Below, in pieces: positions 10,801 through 24,100 of a stretch of DNA of 64,000 nt; the stretch's first letter is position 1; each line of letters starts with the position of its first letter. The stretch is from NCBI GenBank assembly GCA_021018995.1, contig CM037593.1, positions 45,149,810 through 45,213,809 on the forward strand, given 5' to 3'. The notes below the pieces were generated by a model, which was not told the DNA's origin, made no database searches, and was given only the letters and a program-made list of their open reading frames with translations. The position numbers were made by a program, and so were the translations under genes. This DNA comes from Chloranthus sessilifolius (Eukaryota > Streptophyta > Magnoliopsida > Chloranthales > Chloranthaceae).

Positions 10801-13800
10801 CCTCTAGGTCTCAAACTGCTATAATGATGGATTTGCAAACTAACTCCGTGTCTACTAACTCTCCAGTCGGAATAGACAGAGATAGGACGAAGTCCAACGC
10901 CTCTGGAACAATCTTCATCTTCTTGGCGAAACGTGGAGTGACGAATGAGTGGTAGACCCTGGGTCTATCAACACTCTAGTGTCATATCCAACAAAGCATC
11001 CTTTTTCATATATAGTTAAAGTACCTATAGTATACATACATACATACAATAATTTACACATCAAAATACACCCTTAATTCACATATAGATTTAATATTGA
11101 GAAAAAGAATCTATACAATTTCTAATGCATGCTCCTTCTCTATCTAAAATTTTAATAAAATGAAGATTTTCTTTAATTTAAAAGGGTCTCACCTTGGATG
11201 ATGTCATGCACGTTCCCTGCTTCCTGAGCAGTGACTGCATAAGCTCTCCCCTGAACGACCGGCTTCCTTACTTGAATGGGTCGTGGTGCTGCAACTGAAA
11301 CCGTCTTTCTTTTATCCGTCTCGGGGCAATCCTTGATCAAGTGGCCCACCTTGCCACATCGGAAACAACCCCTAGTTCCCGCTCTGCAATCCATTGTTCT
11401 ATGAGGCTTGCCACACTTGGCACAAGTCTCTCGAGGCGCGAAAGAAACAGTACGAGAACCCTGTGTGATAGTGCCGCCAGTAGACATGGCAGGGCTCTCA
11501 TAGCGTAAAGGTCTCCCCGACGCAAGTAATGGAAACCTCTGTTGGTGTTGTTGCTGCGCCGGTGATCGATTTAGAATGTAACCCTTGCAAGTGCACAAGA
11601 TCTATTGCAGTATGGCAAGAACAGGGGTGTCGAACCCACAGGGAAACGTGAATTTTTAATTAATTCTTTTAGAGATTTTAAAAACGTCCCTAAGGAAGTA
11701 CCAAAGGGCAGATTCAATTTTACCAAAAACTTAACGCACTTTTCCTAAATGCAGAAAAATAAATTAATCTAAACAATTAATTACTGATAAATCTACGAAC
11801 AATATTAAAATGAGATCAAGGAATATGCTACCCCAGATTCGTACCCCTTTTCTATCATTAAAACCCACAGTTTCATTAAATCATCATTCACACCATCATT
11901 CATCTAGAAAAATGACTTGAAATAAAATATGATCATCAATCCGGCATACCCTATCTAAAAACAATGACTCAGCCTAACATTGCGGTATGAGTCATGTAAA
12001 AAGCATAAGCGTATCTCATGATATTTAGATCACGACAATCGGCACATAATCGCTCTACCTAGATCACTGCGAGTCCGAGATCTAGCGATTACGGATCAAC
12101 GTTGATCGTCATAACAAAGCATTTAAAATATTTTCAATCACACAAACTTTGAGCAAAACGATTCTATGATAACAATAATAGACTGTGGTATTAATCATAA
12201 ACATAGGTACTTATCTGGGGATCGCATCTTCCCGATCATCGATTGCTCATCTTTGGTGTTTGATCTCCTTTTTCTTTCAAAGTCATTCCTCTTTTATTTC
12301 TTCCAAAAGATATTTGCAATTGTTTTTCCTAAATACAATCTATGAATTTCTCAGAGAAAAATAATGCAAATCCTAGGTACAATCTACCCTGAATAAACCC
12401 TAGAAGAAGGAGAGAAGAAGACTTGAAAAGATGAAGAAAATATTCCCCCAAAGTGAAGAGCCCTAAAAACTAAAAAGAAAGAATGAATAATATTCTAATT
12501 GCAAAAAATAATAATGATCCTAAGAAACTCGTGGCTTCCCTTTTTATAATAGCCTAAACCTAATACCTCTCGATTGACATCTAAGAGTAATTTTCGTGAA
12601 TTCCCGCCTAGCTTTGCATCAGATACTGCCTCGGTATTTTGCTCATAACTTTCTGTACCGAACTCGGATTAAGGTGATTCTTGAGGCGTTGGAAAGCTGA
12701 CGACGAGCTCTACAACTTTTATGTTTTAGCAATTTCCTGAATCTGACGTCTTGAAGGTCCAAATTGAGCTGCAAGTCGCACTAAGTTCTCAATGACCCAA
12801 AATAGCAGTGTTTTGACATTATTTTCGGGATTCTTGGGCTGTTTTAGAAACTTGGACTGTATTTACCTGAAACACTTCAAATCTAGCAAATCTCATCAGA
12901 TAGCCTTCATCGGACGGCTAAATATAGGTATTTAGGGGTGAAATATCATCATATTTCACTACTCATCACACCCCCAAACCTACACTTTGCTAGTCCTCGA
13001 GCAAAGAGAATGATAGAAATATAAAGCAAATCAAACTAACATCCTAAAATTTAAATGCCACTTTCGTAGGGAACACGATTGCACTTAGCATGTGCAACAA
13101 GCCTTTAAACCCCTAGGTGATCCCTAGTGGAGGAGTTGTGTCTCCTGAGGGTTTGCAGTGAAGTTACCCACAAACTTCCAAAATTTCAAACCATCGGTAA
13201 AATTGAGTTTTCAAAATCTGATTTTTATAACATATATTTAACTTCAAAGCTCAAAATCAATAATCAATTCAACATGCAAATTCTCAATTTTAAATAACAA
13301 TGTTACACTAATCATACCAATATCCATTCAAATTAGTCTAATGCTCCAAATCGTTAGATAACTCATCCATTCATGCTTAAAGGTGTAGTGTGTGCATACC
13401 AAAACCAAGATTCATCCATCTCGTAACTAGTCCAAGCGGAAATCATCGGATCTGTTGTCTTGACTCAATCCTCACTTTAGGTATACTCTCAAAATAAAAT
13501 CACTCCGATGATTGGTAAGTTTTCGCACACATGTGAGAGATCAATACAAAGCAAATAAAAAGGTCTCACATGATAAATGAAACACGATGCAATCAATGAA
13601 CAAAAATAAATCTCATAAGAACAGATACTTGTATATCCTAAGCATGTCATATCAAGTGTCATAAGTATTATATATTGACTCTCCACAAGACAGTTACCAA
13701 TGCAAGATCGGATCATGAAGGTCTTTTGTAGGGTTGTAATGGGGCTCAGGTAAGGGTAAGAAAGAAAGGGAATTGTGATTCAAAATTTCTGAGAAATTGG

Positions 13801-16800
13801 AAAAGGAACTAACTTCTGATTTTTTTTTTATTTTATTTCTCTTCTTTTCTTTTTTTTTTCTTTTCTAATTTCTCACCATTTTTTTTTTTCAATATTTTTC
13901 TTTTCTCATTCTTTCTTCTCTTTTGAATTTCCTTTTCTTGAAGCACCTCATTTTTCATTCCTTTTTTTTTTTTTTTTTTTTTTTTTTTTCTTTTTTTCTT
14001 TTTCTCTCCCCTTTTTTTCTTTTTATATTTGCCATACACTCTCAGTAAACACCATAACTCATTATCTCTCCACTTACTCTCTTTTCGCTCATTTTCATCC
14101 CTCGTTCCTAATTTCTCAGAAATAAGAAGGGTAAAGCTAAATTTTTAGAAATTGTGAAGGGTTAAAGGTTAACGTGGCTTATCAAAGAATGTATAAGGGT
14201 AAATTTTTCTATAGGCTCAAAGGGGTACTAAAAGGATAAATTTATATGAGGTGGGGCATTTTAAGCACAAACGAGCCAAAGATGGCCTTCAATCATTTCC
14301 TTAAAAGATGGTAACCTTGCCTATTTGTCTTGAGTAGATATACAGTACGTTCTAACACAATAATATGAATTTGATATCATGCAAAGTCACAAGCCAAAAT
14401 AAAATGTATGAGATTATGCAAAATAATTCGTATTCAAAGAAAACTCCGAGTTTATATATTCACTCATCAATGACGGGAAATTAGCTCTAAAGCTTTCTGG
14501 GTTTAGTCTCCACTAAGAACCTAAGATTCAACCTTCAAAATAGTTCATCGATTTCTAAGTCTTAGCTTGGTATAAGTGCAAAATTCTAAGCACAATTTGA
14601 GTCATCCACAAATTATCACATTAAGCTTCATCATCCTAGATACAAGTATTCAAAATATGACATCAATATTCTCAAAATTAAATTCACATGCATCATCAAC
14701 TAAAGTTTGAAAACTATTGCAAAGTAAATCATGTATGATGGTTCCAAATAAATAAATTTATTTTTTTTTTTCAAAGAAAATCAAAATAAGTGATGAAAGA
14801 TAGATAATCATACATACCCCAAACCTAAAATGACAATGTCCTCATTGTTTGAAATAAGTAGGCACCCCCAAACTGTTGAAAAGTACCTCAACACAAAGAT
14901 CGGTCAGAGAATATGGGCATCAAATTAGAACATGACCAAAAATATATTGAAGGTAATGTGGCTACACTAATTTGGAAATTAAAATAACCTAAACTAAACT
15001 AAAACTAATATTCTAGAACTAAACATACGAAAAGAAAGATAAATCCTAAATCCTAAACTAAACTGTGTCCAACTCCTAAATAAAACACACAGGTTGCCTC
15101 CCGAAAGCGAGTTTAAGTGTCGAAATTTCGACCTCTTCATTGATCAAGAATCGGATCACTAAGGTGCATCGCCTCAATCTTAAATCGGGTCATCGGCTCA
15201 AACATTGGTTTGAGTCTTTGCCCATTCACTTTGAAAACTCGATTGTCCCGAAGGCTTTGAATTTCAATTGCAGTGCTCACTAATGGAAACAACACAAACG
15301 GGCCTTCCCATCTAGATTTCAATTTCGAGGATGAAGCTTAAGTCGAATTGAATAACCAAACTTTTGGCCAACATGAAACTCCTTAGAAATTAATTGATCG
15401 TGCAACTTTTGTACCTTTCCTTGTACATCTTTGAATTTTCATACGCATCGTGGCGTAACTCTTCTAATTCACTCAATCAGTAACCTTGATTCGACCCTGC
15501 GCTTGCATATCGAAATTAAATCGTTTGATCGCCGAATGCCTTATGCTCCAATTCAGAAGATGACATGCCTTCCGTAGAACAATTACGAAGGGAGACATTA
15601 GATCGGTGTCTTGAATGCGATCTGATAGGCCCACAAAGCATCGGATAGCCGGTTTGACCAATCTCTTCTATCCGTTGCGTCTCTTTTCTAGAATTCGCTT
15701 GATTTTTCCACGACCACTAGTCGTGGATGAATGCAGTAGCGACTTTGTGAGTGACGTCGTGCTTCTTCATTAAAGTGGCAAAATGGCTATTGCAAAAATG
15801 CGAACCGCCATCAACGATGATTGCTCTTGGGATCCGAATCGGTTAAACACATGTTCTCTCGAAATTTGACCACAACCTTGTGATCATTTGATCGGGTTGC
15901 CACACTTCAATCCATTTGGAGACATAGTCAGACCACGAATATATGAATACCCAAAGGATGGTGGAAAAGGACCCATAAAGTCAATCCCCAAACATCGAAA
16001 ATTTCAACAATCAGAATTGGATTAAGGGGCATCATATTTCGTCGTGAAATATTGCCAAGCTGTAGACACCGTTGGCATTCCTTGCGAGATTGAGCAAACG
16101 TCACGAAAGATTGAGGGCCGATAGAATCCGCTTTGAAGAATTTTACATGCGGTCTTACGTCCTCGAAATGGCCTCCACAGCCCCAAAGATGGCAAAAATT
16201 TAGGACGCTTAGTTGCTCGTCTTGCACGCATCTCCCTAATGATCCGATCCGAAGCAATTTAAACAAATATGGTTCATCCCAGAAATAGTATTTTATTTGG
16301 GAGAAAAAGAGATTCTTATCATTCTTACCCCACTCAGTGGGAATTCTGCCAGTGACCAGATAATTCACGATGTTAGCAAACCACGGAACTTTTGCACCAG
16401 CTACATCAATTGCCATCAAATGTTCATCCGGAAATGTGTCACGGATGGTCTCAGGTATAGATGATTCTTCAGGCAGAATTCTAGACAGATGATCAGCCAC
16501 AACGTTCTCAACCCCCTTTTTATCTTTAATCTCAAAGTTGAATTCCTGGTGAAGCAGGATCCAACGGATCAGCCTTGGTTTCGCATCCTTCTTTGCTACA
16601 AAGATATTTCAAAGCGAGTGGTGCGAAAAGACCACTATTTTCGATCCAAGCAAATAGGAACGGAATTTGTCCGAGCATACACCACACTAATAATTCCTTC
16701 TCGGTGGTGGTGTAATTGATTGGGCATCAATTAATGTCTTGCTAGCATAATAAATTACGTGAGGTAATTTATTCACCCTTTGCCCTAAGACAGCTCCGAT

Positions 16801-19800
16801 CGCATAATCAGATGCATCACACATGAGTTCGAATGGTAAAGAATAATCCGGTGGTTGGATTATTGGTGCATTTGATAAGAGTTCACGCAATTTTAGGAAT
16901 GCCTTTATGCAATCCTCATCAAAATCAAAGGAACATCTTTTGCCAAGCAAAGTGCACAATGGTTTAGCCACCTTGCTAAAATCCTTAATGAATCTTCTAT
17001 AAAATCCGGCATGCCCCAAAATGATCGAATTTGTGAACACTTTTAGGAGGTGGAAAATTTGCAATTAAGTCGACCTTCGCCTTATCAACTTCAATTCCTT
17101 TCGTTGAAACAATATGCCCCAACACAATTCCTTGTTGAACCATAAAATGGCTCTTTTCGGTGAGAACAAGTTTGGAATCTACACAACGTTGCAACACACA
17201 TGAAAGATGATTCAAACAAGAATTAAATGTTTTTCCAAAACCGAGAAGTCGCCCATGAAGACTTCATGAATTTGTCGATCATGTCAGAATATGGCCAACA
17301 TACATCGTTGAAACGTGGCCGGAGCATTACATAAGCCGAATGGCATCCTTCGATATGCAAACGTACCATATGGACACGTGAATGTTGTCTTCTCTTGATC
17401 AGCTGGAAAAACGGGCACTTGATTGTATCCCGAATAACCATCAAGAAAGCAATAAAACTCTTGTCCAGCTACCTTCTCAAGAATTTGTACAATGAGCGGA
17501 AGGAAAATGATCTTTTCTGGTGGCTGTGTTCAATTTTCGATAATCAATGCACACACGCCATCCAGTAGTTTCACGAGTGGGCACCAATTCTCCCTCCGTA
17601 GTTTCTTTCACTGTAATACCAGACTTTTTCGGAACGATTTGTCGGACTAACCCATTCACTATCGAGAGATCGGATAGATGATTCCGATCGAGGAGTTTAA
17701 TGATTTCCTTTAAACGACTTCTTGCATGTTCGGATTAAGTCGCCTCTGTGGTTCCCTCGATGGTTTACTCTCATCCTCCGGATGTATTTTATGCATACAT
17801 ACCGATGGGTCAATCCTTGAGATCGGCCTAAGGTCCATCCGATGGCCTCCTTGTGCTCTTCGGCACCTTCAACAAATCATTCTCTTGTTCTTCCGATAAT
17901 GTGGATGAAATTATCACCGAAGTGTTTTCGAGGTCCCGTAAAAGCATATTTGAGGGACTCAGGCAATTGTTTCAATTCCACAGTTGGTGGTTGCTCAATT
18001 GATGGAGTCAGCACATCCTTTACCTCAGTAGGTAGTGGTTCTACCTTAGTCACAACTTCACATAAGTTATCATCTTGACATGATGAATTTGACTTTTTCT
18101 CTTCTGACTGCTTCCTTTCAAGCCCTTTGTCCTCATAGATGGCTAACAAAGCAGTTTCAAATTCCTCTTTGGTGAGCATTGATGGTAATGCTTCATCCAC
18201 CACTTCCATCGATCGATGTAAAAACATTCGACCTCATCCTCATTAGGAAATGGTTCATCGCATGGAATATGTTAAGCGACTTTCATGTTTCCAAAGAAAC
18301 GTCCATGACTCCCGTGCGACAATTAATGCAAGCGTTGGCAGTGGCGAGAAACGGACGTCCAAGAATAATTGGGACTTGATTGATTGATTTCGTAGGTGGT
18401 TCCATGTCTAAGACAACGAAGTCCACTGGAAAGACAAACTTGTCTATCCCAACCAAAACATCCTCGATAACACCCCTCGGTCTTCTTTCTGATCTATCTG
18501 CCAGTTGGAGTGTGACCGTCGTGGGTTTCAATTCACCCAATCCGAGTTTCTCGTACATTGAGTATGGGATCAGATTAACACTTGCTCCCAAATCCAATAA
18601 CGCCTTTCCAATTGGTTGCCCACCAATGACACATGGAACAGTTGGGACTCCAGGGTCTTTCAGTTTCTGTGGGGTTTCCAATCGCAATATCGAACTGACT
18701 TGATTTGTTAGGAACACTTTCTTTGAAACGTGAGTACGTGCCTTTCTCTTCCGAGTGCACAAATCTTTGAAAAACTTGGCGTGTGGACTTGTTTGATTGT
18801 TTCAAGTAATGGAAGATTTATCTTTACTTGCTTGAATGTTTGAAAATTTCTTCCATTTTGTCGGTCCCTTTCCCATTCTAGATGGAGGAGTTAGGCATTG
18901 AGGGAATGGTGCCTTTGGGACATAAGGTGCAGATTCCATTTCCGATTCTTTTTCACGTCCTTGTTGGACGGTTGAAGGAAACTCTTCCTCTATTACTTTT
19001 TCTTTTCCTTTCTCTCTTCCTTGCTCTTGCACTTTTCTTATCTCTGGCTCTTTGTCTCTTTCTTTCTCTTTTCCTTTTCCTTTCTCCTTTCTTTTCTCTG
19101 ATTCTTTTTCCTCTACTGCTTCTCTTTCTTCATCAGCTTCTACAGGCATTTTCACTTGATTATCAACCTCTCGTCCACTTCTCAGCACCGTAACAGCTTT
19201 CAACTGTTGACTATTCGATGGTCTGCTTGGATGGTGCTTGGCCTCGAGGATTATTGATGGGTTGGTGAGGCCTACCTTCCTCTCGTTGACTCGGTTGATT
19301 GGCCAATTGGTGACTTGGTCCATTATCATCTGTGAAAAGATTGCATGCTTCAGCATAAGCTTTTCTTCCGGCATCGTAATCTTTAATCTTGGCATGAGAT
19401 TGATTAAGATTACGATTGAAATTGATTTTTCTGAGTCGAATTTGGATGATAATACTGAGTAGCATTCTGGAAATTGGAATTCATTGGAAATTAGAATTTC
19501 TGGAAATTCATTGGACGAAAATTTTGTTGAAAATTTGGTTGAAAAGGTTGTTGTCCACCCATTGTGTTGGCTCTATGTTCTTTGGTTTACAGCGGTTTGG
19601 TTCGATTCACCCCATCCTAAGTTGGGGTGATTTTCCATTCCGGATTGTAGGTATTGGAGTACATGTTTCTACCACTGATAAGATTGAGTCACATTTACAC
19701 GCTTCTTGAGGATTAGGTTCATCGGGGAAGAATGACAAGGTAGTAGGGCACTCATTAGCCATATATGACACAGGTGGTCACAAATTGAACACACTTGTGG

Positions 19801-21105
19801 GGGTGACAGAGCTTTAGCTTGCTTGGTAGCACTAACAACATGTTCATCTGTTTGGGGACATGTCAAACTTTGTTGAGAGATCTGAGGCATTATTGTTGAC
19901 ATCGTACAATCCGTCTTTGTCTCAACACATGAGATTTAGGTGCGAGTTCAAGTTGGTTCGCCCAGTGTCTCACTTTGTATCGAAGTTTGATATAACTTTT
20001 CAAACAATGCCCACAATTAAATCGGCTTCTTTCGTGGCACAAGATCCACCACAAGATGCATCAACCATCGTCTCTCTTGAGAATCATCCATTGTAAAAAC
20101 TTTGGACTTGTTGCCACCTTGGAACTTGATGATTTGGGCAACTTGATCAATTCCTTAAAGCGTTCCCAACATTCATGGAATGTTTCAGAGGTTGTTGGGA
20201 AAAGAACCGGATCTTCGGACGCAATTCAATGGCCTTAGTCATGGGAAAATATTTTTAAGGCGATGCGACTCTGGATTGTGGTTCTAAGGAATAGAACCAT
20301 GTTTTGCCTTATCTCTTAAAGAGAACGGAAGAGAGTGAGCTTCTATCTCATCATGACATTGTGGACTCAACATTTTGCATACCCTGAATTCATTTAAGTG
20401 AGCGTCGGATTTTCATTTGCTAACCCATGGAAAATTGGTAGCATTTGAATCATTCTTGATTTGAATTCATAGTGGTTCCACGGAATGGGAGCATGCATAA
20501 TACATTCACGATCCTCGTAAAACCGGGATCGTTATAATACTCGATGTTCTAGGGCCCTCATCAAAATTATTGTTCCTATTATTTCCATTATTGACATTCC
20601 CATTGTTGTTATTCTCATCTCTCTCTTGCCTTTGATGCGCCATGGTCTCGATGTTGATATTGATTCCTCTGGACTCTTGATTCTCTCTACAAGCTCTTTC
20701 GATCTCAAGATTAAGCAGTAGATGTGGGTGATGAGAACGAGTAAAGCTCATACACCAACACTCACAAACAGGGTTGAAGAATCCACAACAAACCCACAAA
20801 ATTCGCTTGAAACGATTTAAACAAAGATGATAACGAGCCAATATCGCTAGGAAAGATTTCTTCTTTTTTTGTTTTTTTTTTTTTTAATTAAAATTCGAAT
20901 TTAAATTAATTAATTTTTTTTTTTTTTTTATATTCAAATTAAAATTCAAATTCAAATTAAAATTAATTAATTAATTAATTAAATTTTTTTTTTTTTTAAA
21001 TTCAAATTAAAATTAAAATTCGAATTTAAATTAATTAAATATTTTTTTTTTTTTTTTTTTTTTTTTAAATTCAAATTAAAATTTAAATTCGAATTTAAAT
21101 TAATT

Positions 21106-21141
<36 letters not shown>

Positions 21142-24100
21142 CGAATTAAATTTTTTTTTTTAATTTTTTAATTTTTTAATTTTTTTTTTTTTTTTAAATT
21201 AAATTCGAAAATTAAAAATTAAAATTGAAAATCCTATAAAATCTTTCCTAAAAGAGAAAAATAAGGAGAAGAATGAAAGATTCCTAAAAATCCTAAAACA
21301 AAAGTCCCACAAAAGTTAATGACTAAATTTAGAAAATCCTAAAAATATCTAAAAGAGGAAAATAAGGAAAAAGAGTCCTACCAAATCTAAAATAAGAAGT
21401 CCTAAAAATCTCTACTTCCTAAATTTCCTAAGGAAGGTATCCTAAAATCTAAACTTCCTAAAAGACTCACAAAATCTTATCAAAGAGAGAAAAATAAGGA
21501 AATAAATTTTTTTTTATTTTTTTTTTTTTTTTAAACACTCAAAACAAAAAAATTCCTATCCGAATTAATCAAAATTTCACCGATTTCCCCGGCAACGGCG
21601 CCAAAAACTTTATCGATTTAGAATGTAACCCTTGCAAGGGCACAAGATCTATTACGTTATGGCAAGAAACGAATTTTAATTAATTCTTTTAGAGATTTTA
21701 AAAGCGTCCCTAAGGAAGTACCAAAGAAAGATTCAATTTTACCAAAACTTAACGCACTTTTCCTAAATGCGAGAAAAATAAATTAATCTAAACAATTAAT
21801 TCTTGATAAATCTACGAACAATATTAAAATGAGATCAAGGAATATGCTACCCAGTTCGTACCCTTTTCTATCATTAAAACCCACGTTTCATTAAATCATC
21901 ATTCACACCATCATTCATCTAGAAAATGACTTGAAATAAAATATGATCATCAATCGGCATACCTATCTAAAACAATGACTCGGCCTAACATTGCGGTATG
22001 AGTCATGTAAAAAGCATAAGCGTATCTCATGATATTTAGATCCGACAATCATACATAAATCTGACCTAGATCGATCGACTGCGGGTCGGATCTAGCGATT
22101 ACGACCGTTGATCTGGCGCAATCAACGGTCATAACAAAGCATTTAAAATATTTTCAATCACACAAACTTTGAGCAAAAGCGATTCCATGATAACAATAAT
22201 AATTGCGGTATTAATCATAAACATGGGTACTTATCAGGGGATCGCATCTTCCCGATCTCTTGATTTAGCAGCTCATCTTTGGTGTTTGATCTCCTTTTCT
22301 TTCAAAGTCATTCCTCTTTATTTCTTCCAAAAGATATTTGCAATTGTTTTTCCTAAATACAATCTATGAATTTCTCGAGAAAAATAATGCAAATCTAGGT
22401 ACAATCTACTGAATAAACCTAGAGAAGAAGGAGAAGAAGACTTGAAAAGATGAAGAAAATATTCCCCAAAGTGAAGAGCCCTAAAAACTAAAAGAAAAGA
22501 ATGAATAATATTCTAATTGAAAAATAATAATGATCCTAAGAAACTCGTGGCTTCCCTTTTTATAATAGCCTAACCCTAATACCTCTCTCGATTGACATCT
22601 AAGAGTAATTTTCGTGAATTCCCGCCTAGCTTTGCATCAGATACTGCCTCGGTATTTTGCTCATAACTTTCTGTACCGAACTCGGATTGAGGTGATTCTT
22701 GAGGCGTTGGAAAGCTGACGACGAGCTCTACAACTTTTATGTTTTAGCAATTTCCTGAATCTGACGTCTTGAAGGTCCAAATTGAGCTGCAAGTCGCACT
22801 AAGTTCTCAATGACCCAAAATAGCAGTGTTTTGACATTATTTTCGGGATTCTTGGGCTGTTTTAGAAACTTGGACTGTATTTACCTGAAACACTTCAAAT
22901 CTAGCAAATCTCATCAGATAGCCTTCATCGGACGGCTAAATATAGGTATTTAGGGGTGAAATATCATCATATTTCACTACTCATCAGCCGGCCTTCCGAA
23001 ACCTCCCTGAAACTGTGGTCTCTGATTTTGGGCCATGAACCTCAGCTTTTTTTTCACCGGTTCATAGGTCCCCGTCCTTCCTTGTTCATTTCCTCCCCGC
23101 TGCTACTCTCTCTGTCTATATCTATTTGTATTTTCTTCTTCCACAACCAATGCCTTACTCATGACCTCTTCATAGGTCCTCAGCTGAAATGGAGCTACGC
23201 CTCCCCTAACCTCAGGCTTCAAACCTTGCTGAAACCTCTTGGATTTCATCACATCGGTAGCGACGTAATCCGGAGCAAAACGAGCAAGTCGTAGAAACTC
23301 CACCCCATACTCTCTCACTGTCATCCTCCCTTGTACTAACTGTAGGAATTGTATCTCAAGTTGGTTCCTCACCACTTCTGGAAAATATTGTTTGTTGAAC
23401 TCCTCAACAAACTCCTCCCAAGTCCAAGGCAACTCTGGGGTCTCCTGCGCCCCAGTCCGTATCACCGCCTCCCACCAACGCCCACCCTCCCCATCCAACA
23501 TACACGCTGCCCATCTCACACTCCCATCTTAGTGCATGTCAAGACGCTTAAAGACTTTCTCCATCTCCATCGGCCGGTTCTCGGCCATTGTCACGCCTTG
23601 AGAAAATGAAGGAGGTCTCATCCTCTTAAACTCTGTAAAAGATGAGGGCACAGGCAGCACAGGTCCTACAGGTGGTGTAGGTGGCTGCTGTTCTCTTGTC
23701 GCATGAGCTGCAAAGGATGCGGCTTGTTGTGCCATGGCAGCTGCCATAGTCTCCATAGTGTGCATCATCCTTTGTCGCTCCTCTCTTTCTTCTTGTCTTT
23801 CTCTCCCTCTCTCCTGCTCTCTTAGATCTTGATCCGATCTCGATCCTCTTCATCATCTTTGTCTACTACTCGCCTCGGGGCCTCGATTACCTCTAAAGGC
23901 ACTCTATTAGTAGGAGAGATGTAATCATCTCCACTACGTAGACTCCTCTGTTGGCCTCCCCTTGGTCGGCCTCTTCCTTTTGATGACATTTGCAGCTGCA
24001 TTTGAAACTAAAGTTTCGTTAGCAGAAGCCCCTATGTTCTGACCAAAAGGACGATTGTCAGAATTGCTAAAAGAAAATGGCTTTGATACCAACTGTGACA

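Larger units (their letters stand above)
11563..22986 (-). mobile_element. Athila-like Ty3/gypsy element nested in the chromovirus gag
   Basis: An 11.4 kb element in minus orientation, flanked by the 5-base duplication GCCGG. The LTRs (about 1.4 kb) run TGATGAG...CGATCA in element sense. The primer site matches the 3' end of tRNA-Asp exactly, and the polypurine tract is TTTGGGGGTG. Gag, protease, RT, RNase H and integrase fragments appear in order, with Athila hallmarks: protease LLDLGAS, RNase [20 protein letters not shown], and MADHLSRI before integrase. Nearly every domain is frameshifted. The region between integrase and 3' LTR, where Athila relatives may have an env-like ORF, has no substantial frame. 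Confidence 0.95.

Noticed and set aside
13833..14039. Lys/Glu-rich frame on the minus strand
   Set aside because: It is the translation of a long T/C-rich tract in the Athila non-coding region; there is no biased codon use or homology.
19211..20238. Several plus-strand frames opposite the Athila gag
   Set aside because: They are antisense shadows; gag motifs are on the minus strand, consistent with the LTR and primer-site orientation.
21587..21603. tRNA-Asp gene end and tRNA-Met gene end (24078-24091)
   Set aside because: Only the 3' acceptor complement is present, beside LTRs; these are primer binding sites and no cloverleaf can be formed.
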